A DNA stretch of 64,000 nucleotides from Halorussus lipolyticus (GTDB lineage: Archaea; Halobacteriota; Halobacteria; Halobacteriales; Haladaptataceae): the NCBI RefSeq assembly GCF_029338375.1, contig NZ_CP119804.1, forward strand, positions 1,694,955 through 1,758,954, in the 5' to 3' direction. This document shows, piece by piece, positions 60,678 through 64,000 of the stretch (positions within the stretch are counted from its first letter, which is position 1; each line of letters starts with the position of its first letter). Below the pieces are notes generated by a model. It worked only from the letters and a program-made list of their open reading frames with translations, searched no databases and was not told where the DNA came from. Position numbers and translations under genes: made by a program.

Positions 60678-60899
60678 CTACGTTTCGAGTCGATACCGGT
60701 AGGGCGACGACTCGATGATTGTCACGTCGCCGTGGCGGGCGCGCCGCCCGAGGACGGTGGCGACGCGGTGGGCGCTCTCGATTCGCTCGCCGCGGGCGTC
60801 AAGCAACTGGAGGATTTCGCGGGCGGTCAACGCCTCGTCGGGGTCGGCCTCGGCGAGGACGGTCCGAATTCGCTCGTACTCCCTCGCGCGTTGAGCCAT
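60678..60899 (-). CDS. Small HTH protein
   Basis: 73 residues from ATG 60899. ALTAREILQLLDARGERIESAHRVATVLGRRARHGDVTIIESSPYRYRL forms a winged-helix-like unit. Short haloarchaeal protein, function unknown. Convergent with the lipid kinase gene, three bases apart. Confidence 0.65.
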   Translation of the reverse strand: MAQRAREYERIRTVLAEADPDEALTAREILQLLDARGERIESAHRVATVLGRRARHGDVTIIESSPYRYRLET

Positions 60900-60985
60900 G
60901 CGTCTACTCGTTTGTGGGGACGAGTGCTACTTAACCTTCAGTCAGACAAACGTAATTTTGGCGACAGGAGTGCGGGGTTGGACTC

Positions 60986-61519
60986 TCAGACCGCGCGGTC
61001 GTGCGGGCCGGAGAAATCGCGCTCGCTCCGGTACTGCTCGACAAACTCCGAGACGTCGAAGTCGAGCATCTCCTCCTCGAACTCGGTCATCGCGTCGTCG
61101 TTCTCGGCGTGACTGACGGCGTGTTCCATCAGTTCCACGATGAGTTCGACCACGATTTCGTGGAGACGCCGGGAGTCGAAGTCGGTCAGCCACACCAGCG
61201 CGTAGCCGACGTCTTGGTCGTCCTCGACGTTCTCGCTGACGACCTCGCCGGGGAACTCCTCCAGTACGACGCCCATGATGTGGGCCGTACCGAACTCGCC
61301 GAGGTCGTCGTCGGTCTCGACGGTCTCTCTGAGGACGTTCACGAGGAACTCGGGGACGAAGCGGGAGGGCGGATGGACGTCGGTCACGACCGCGTGGTTG
61401 TCGCCGCAGTCGCAGTCGTACTCACGCATCCCCATGTCGAGGTCGTGGACGTGTACTGACTCGCCGCAGGGGAGTTCGAGTTTCGCCCCGCGACCGCCCG
61501 GAACGCGCGGTTCTGCCAT
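60986..61519 (-). CDS. DUF5815 haloarchaeal protein
   Basis: 177 residues. CGESVHVHDLDMGMREYDCDCGDNHAVVTDVHPPSRFVPEFLVNVLRETVETDD contains a Cys/His cluster (C-x-C near residue 37), followed by an acidic helical part ending DFSGPHDRAV. It matches the haloarchaeal DUF5815 family in length and sequence. Function unknown; probably cytoplasmic. Confidence 0.75.
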   Translation of the reverse strand: MAEPRVPGGRGAKLELPCGESVHVHDLDMGMREYDCDCGDNHAVVTDVHPPSRFVPEFLVNVLRETVETDDDLGEFGTAHIMGVVLEEFPGEVVSENVEDDQDVGYALVWLTDFDSRRLHEIVVELIVELMEHAVSHAENDDAMTEFEEEMLDFDVSEFVEQYRSERDFSGPHDRAV

Positions 61520-62059
61520 GCCACAGGATTGGGCTTTCGAGCGTTTAAAGGCCGCGAATCCGAGAGTGGTGAGTCGTTAGGTGGTCGTTGTCGAGTAGGC
61601 CTCATTATAGAAATAATTAGTTGTCTTAGAACACTACATGAGTTTCTCTAACATTTATCCATATTTGTTATCGGGATAGTCACGAACTGTCCTTACGAAT
61701 CGTCCTCCTCCGGGGCGTGTAATCGCCCTCCTCCGGCGCGTGTGGGTGCGCGCAGAACTGCGCGCACCCTCGCGCGAGGGACGAGCGAACGACCGAACGA
61801 AGTGAGGAAGTGAGCGAGGAGGTTGGGGAGGTGTGAGGCCCGCGGTAGCGGTGTCGTGACTCGCTTCGCTCGTCAGGGTTCGCCAGAGCGTGTCTTTGTC
61901 GGTGGGGCAGACGCCTCCGTTCGAGTCTGAAGCTAGCTCCTCGTCGTTCCTCACGTTCGTCGTGCTGACTCGGGAGTAACCGATGAATCGAGACCGTCTC
62001 CGACCGATTCCGATGCAAAGGTTCACGTATCGGCGGGCGGCCAAGTAGCGTCACCGAAG
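61520..62059 (+). other. Intergenic region with dispersed repeat
   Basis: 540 bases with no gene. An A/T-rich block at 61,600-61,680 is followed by a G/C-rich repeat stretch at 61,760-61,950, including the hairpin GTGCGCGCAG/CTGCGCGCAC near 61,745-61,770. ORFs on the minus strand here are fragments without family likeness. Confidence 0.6.
61760..61950 (-). repeat. Dispersed intergenic repeat, copy 2
   Basis: GGTTGGGGAGG...GGCCCGCGGT and CTGAAGCTAGC, in reverse orientation to copy 1 at 56,530-56,680. The block order is conserved while spacing differs, which suggests an old duplicated non-coding element. Confidence 0.6.
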
Positions 62060-62164
62060 ATGGCGAAGCAAATCTGTATCTCCCGCGAAGCCTACGAACG
62101 ATTGAAAACGCTCCGCCGGGACGGAGAGACCTTCACGGAGACCCTCCTCAGAGTAACCGACTAG
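62060..62164 (+). CDS. Short VapB/DUF217-like antitoxin, probably truncated
   Basis: 34 residues from ATG 62060. MAKQICISREAYERLKTLRR and DGETFTETLLRVTD match the N-terminal half of haloarchaeal DUF217/VapB antitoxins, which are usually about 70 residues. The toxin-binding C-terminus is missing and no VapC follows. The stop TAG shares the CTAG at 62161-62164 with the stop of the convergent gene. It could be a remnant or a free-standing short regulator. Confidence 0.6.
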   Translation: MAKQICISREAYERLKTLRRDGETFTETLLRVTD

Positions 62165-62574
62165 GGCCAGTCGTCGCGCTGGTCCTCCTCGCCCGCCCCG
62201 GCCTCGTCGTCAGCGTCGTCGGCGAGTTGCCAGTCTGCGGCCTCGGCGGCCTCCTCGACGTCGAGGTACTCCCACTCGTTGGCTTCGGCGAGTTCGCGGT
62301 CCTCGTCGGTCGTGCCGACGAAGACGTGGCGGTCGGTGTCGAACTGCTCGCGGACGCTTTCGAGGCTCTCGCCTTTCCCCTTGGGGCCGGAGAAGAAGTC
62401 CTGTCGGATGCGGTTCTTCCGGGTGAAGTTCGTCACGACGTAGGTGGGCTTGTCCGAGACCACGCCGACGTACTGGCTCCACCGGCGGGCGTCGTCGAAG
62501 ACTGCCTCGGGTGTCGCGGTCTCCTCCAGCGCCGAGAGTTCGAAGGCGAGAGTCATCTCGCCGCTTCCGTTCAT
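62161..62574 (-). CDS. DUF7124 haloarchaeal protein
   Basis: 137 residues from ATG 62574. MTLAFELSALEETATPEAVFDDARRWSQYVGVVSDKPTYVVTNFTRKNRIRQDFFSGPKGKGESLESVREQFDTDRHVFVGTTDEDRELAEANEWEYL is typical of the small haloarchaeal DUF7124 group. A very acidic tail follows. Function unknown. Confidence 0.75.
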   Translation of the reverse strand: MNGSGEMTLAFELSALEETATPEAVFDDARRWSQYVGVVSDKPTYVVTNFTRKNRIRQDFFSGPKGKGESLESVREQFDTDRHVFVGTTDEDRELAEANEWEYLDVEEAAEAADWQLADDADDEAGAGEEDQRDDWP

Positions 62575-62685
62575 ATCTCCTTCTCGGCCCCTTTCGGCAA
62601 AAACGCCTTCGGTCCCGACTCCCGTCGCTCGGCGGCCAGCGTGCTGGCGCGCGTGAGACGACGGTCGGCGGAGTCGGCGGGGAAC

Positions 62686-62928
62686 TCAGGCGAGTTCGAC
62701 GCGGAGATACTCGGAGAACACGACCACTGGTTCGTCGGCGAATACCGATGCGATTTCCGGCGTGACTGCAATCGTCGCTCGCTCGTCGTACTCGGCCAGC
62801 AGTTGCTGGGCGCGGTCCGGTAACTCGTCGAAGTGCCGGACCGGGGTGCCGGCCGGCACTGTCGTCGTCCGACGGACGCGAAGGGTTCGCCCGTCCCTCT
62901 CGGTTCGTGGGGTCGTGTTCGAGGACAT
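62686..62928 (-). CDS. Small haloarchaeal protein
   Basis: 80 residues from ATG 62928. RTLRVRRTTTVPAGTPVRHFDELPDRAQQLLAEYDERATIAVTPEIASVFADEPVVVFSEYLRVELA has no named motif. The short gene lies on the same strand as the DUF7124 gene, separated by about 110 bases. Function unknown. Confidence 0.65.
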   Translation of the reverse strand: MSSNTTPRTERDGRTLRVRRTTTVPAGTPVRHFDELPDRAQQLLAEYDERATIAVTPEIASVFADEPVVVFSEYLRVELA

Positions 62929-63060
62929 TATGCTACACGGTACCAAATGCCGTGGAGTATCTTAAAGCTTCTGCCGCCAGTAACCAACAGGTCGGGCGGA
63001 TAGATATTCCTCTCGGGGAGAAATTGGAAAAGCAGACGGCGAGTCGAGCGTCGAGACGCC

Positions 63061-63297
63061 TCAGAAGCGGTAGCCTTCGTCCTCGTCGCCCAGCGAGCGC
63101 TCGGTGGTCTCCATCATCTCGTCGGCGAATTCCATCTCGTCGCGGGTGTCGGACTCCATCGTGGTCTGGTACTCCTTGATGCCGAGCGAGAGGATTTCTT
63201 CGAGGGCCTCTTGGCGGTCCACGAACTCCTCTTGGGTGACCAATTGGTCGATCTGCATGTCCACGTCGTCGGACAGCGAGATTTCGAGTTGGGGCAT
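63061..63297 (-). CDS. Ribbon-helix-helix-like protein (DUF7120-like)
   Basis: 78 residues from ATG 63297. MPQLEISLSDDVDMQIDQLVTQEEFVDRQEALEEILSLGIKEY gives one strand and two helices as in RHH regulators, followed by an acidic tail. Similar to haloarchaeal DUF7120 proteins. A DNA-binding regulator is inferred. Confidence 0.75.
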   Translation of the reverse strand: MPQLEISLSDDVDMQIDQLVTQEEFVDRQEALEEILSLGIKEYQTTMESDTRDEMEFADEMMETTERSLGDEDEGYRF

Positions 63298-63431
63298 AGA
63301 CTGCGCTAACGGTTCCAACTACAACAACGTTGGGTTGGGCCGCGGTTTTGCTCCGACGGGAGACGCGACAGCGCGAAACCACCCCGCCAGCGGCAAGCAG
63401 GACTTTGAGCGTTCGGCCCGTCGAGTCGTCC

Positions 63432-63716
63432 ATGGCAAGCGTCCGCCACCATCTCGACGCAATCGCCGAGACTGCCGACGAAGCACTCAGCGAACGCTCG
63501 GGGTCGGCAGTCGAGGACCACGAGTACCGCGAGGCGCTCGAATCGATACGAAAGCTCGGAGGCGAATCGGCCGTGGACCGCCTCGCCGACGACATCGAGC
63601 GGTCGATTCGACAGACCGAAACGCTACCCCAAGCACAGTCGGTGCGGTCGCTCGGCAGAGACATCTGCGACGAAGAAGGGTACGAAATTCCGGCCGATTC
63701 GTGGTTCGCGCGGTGA
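63432..63716 (+). CDS. Small helical haloarchaeal protein
   Basis: 94 residues from ATG 63432. Helix-rich (ASVRHHLDAIAETADEALSERSGSAVEDHEYREALESIRKLGGESAVDRLADDIERSIRQ). No domain recognised. Convergent with the oxidoreductase fragment at the window end. Confidence 0.65.
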   Translation: MASVRHHLDAIAETADEALSERSGSAVEDHEYREALESIRKLGGESAVDRLADDIERSIRQTETLPQAQSVRSLGRDICDEEGYEIPADSWFAR

Positions 63717-63748
63717 GTCGGGCCGAGCGCTGAATCGGGCTTCGCGGA

Positions 63749-64000
63749 CTACTGTTCCTGCGGAATCGCCAGTTCTTCGGGGTCGAAGTCCTTCTCCAGC
63801 AGGGTCTCTTTCTGGTCCGCGACTTCGGCCTCTTGGCGGATGAGGTCCTTGTACTTGCCCTGCGGGGCGATGTCGCCGATGAGGACGCCGCCGATGAGTT
63901 TGCCGTCCTTGAACGCGAGACGCCGCCACTCGGTGTCGCTGTACTTGCGCTCGCACTCGTCGTCACCCAGCGTCGGGAAGCCGAAGCTGAGGAAGGGGAA
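63749..64000 (-). CDS. NAD(P)/FAD-dependent oxidoreductase, C-terminal fragment
   Basis: The last 83 residues of a gene that continues beyond the window. SFGFPTLGDDECERKYSDTEWRRLAFKDGKLIGGVLIGDIAPQGKYKDLIRQEAEV matches the C-terminal domain of NADH-oxidase/nitrite-reductase-like flavoproteins (G....Y.rL.f.dg.l.Ga.liGd). The FAD and NAD domains lie outside the window. Confidence 0.8.
   Translation of the reverse strand, partial: FPFLSFGFPTLGDDECERKYSDTEWRRLAFKDGKLIGGVLIGDIAPQGKYKDLIRQEAEVADQKETLLEKDFDPEELAIPQEQ

Overview
The window is haloarchaeal chromosomal DNA. The coding strand is GC-rich and the proteins are strongly acidic. Many genes have an archaeal TATA box about 25-30 bases before the start codon, several secreted proteins carry twin-arginine signals, and there is a PGF-CTERM protein. 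The threonyl-tRNA synthetase has the archaeal editing domain, and many genes match families known mainly from Halobacteria. The style fits Halorussus or a close relative, but I cannot fix the genus from sequence alone.

Left chromosomal part (1-12,677). This holds a lipoprotein, a PPOX-type flavin protein, a DUF2071 protein, a ZIP transporter, a universal stress protein, the dgcN-dgcA pair for D-glutamate use, a DUF502 membrane protein, an NhaC antiporter, thrS, an AT-rich islet with two exported proteins of unknown function, and fxsA.

Integrated element (12,737-41,418, about 28.7 kb). It sits in the 3' end of a tRNA-Ile(GAT) gene, between two copies of a 17-bp att core, with a tyrosine integrase beside the right copy. 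From left to right it has: a three-gene operon ending in a probable replication protein; a hairpin-rich convergent gap; a tightly overlapping minus-strand operon of 14 genes (28,283 down to 15,771) that looks like the assembly module of a membrane-bounded particle, with a Tat-exported spike-like protein, several small membrane proteins, a P-loop NTPase and a 1,076-residue anchored glycoprotein; a control and cargo zone (28,445-37,271) with AbrB-like, WYL and HTH proteins, an adenine methylase and GC-poor unknown genes; a phiH1-type repressor; and a rightward early operon ending in the integrase. No capsid, terminase or tail gene is recognisable, so the best comparison is a pleolipovirus-like provirus or a plasmid-vesicle element of the pR1SE kind. 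A dispersed 19-bp palindrome (GGTAGAC-N5-GTCTACC) occurs only inside this element. Six copies also carry a GACTCGWCGA box at a fixed distance of five bases. Four copies form an array just upstream of an HTH gene. This is the least explained signal in the window.

Right chromosomal part (41,846-64,000). This holds DUF8060- and DUF7490-type envelope proteins, a peroxiredoxin, a HAD-IIA phosphatase, an FeS-type photolyase, a 2Fe-2S ferredoxin, secY, a disulfide oxidoreductase, a Vms1-type peptidyl-tRNA hydrolase, a metallophosphoesterase, an exported peptidoglycan amidase, carA with a divergent Lrp regulator and a shared palindrome, a large Tat-exported protein, a PHP phosphoesterase, a lipid kinase, and a run of small haloarchaeal genes. 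Together, the secreted amidase and the dgcN-dgcA pair suggest that this archaeon may use bacterial cell-wall material.
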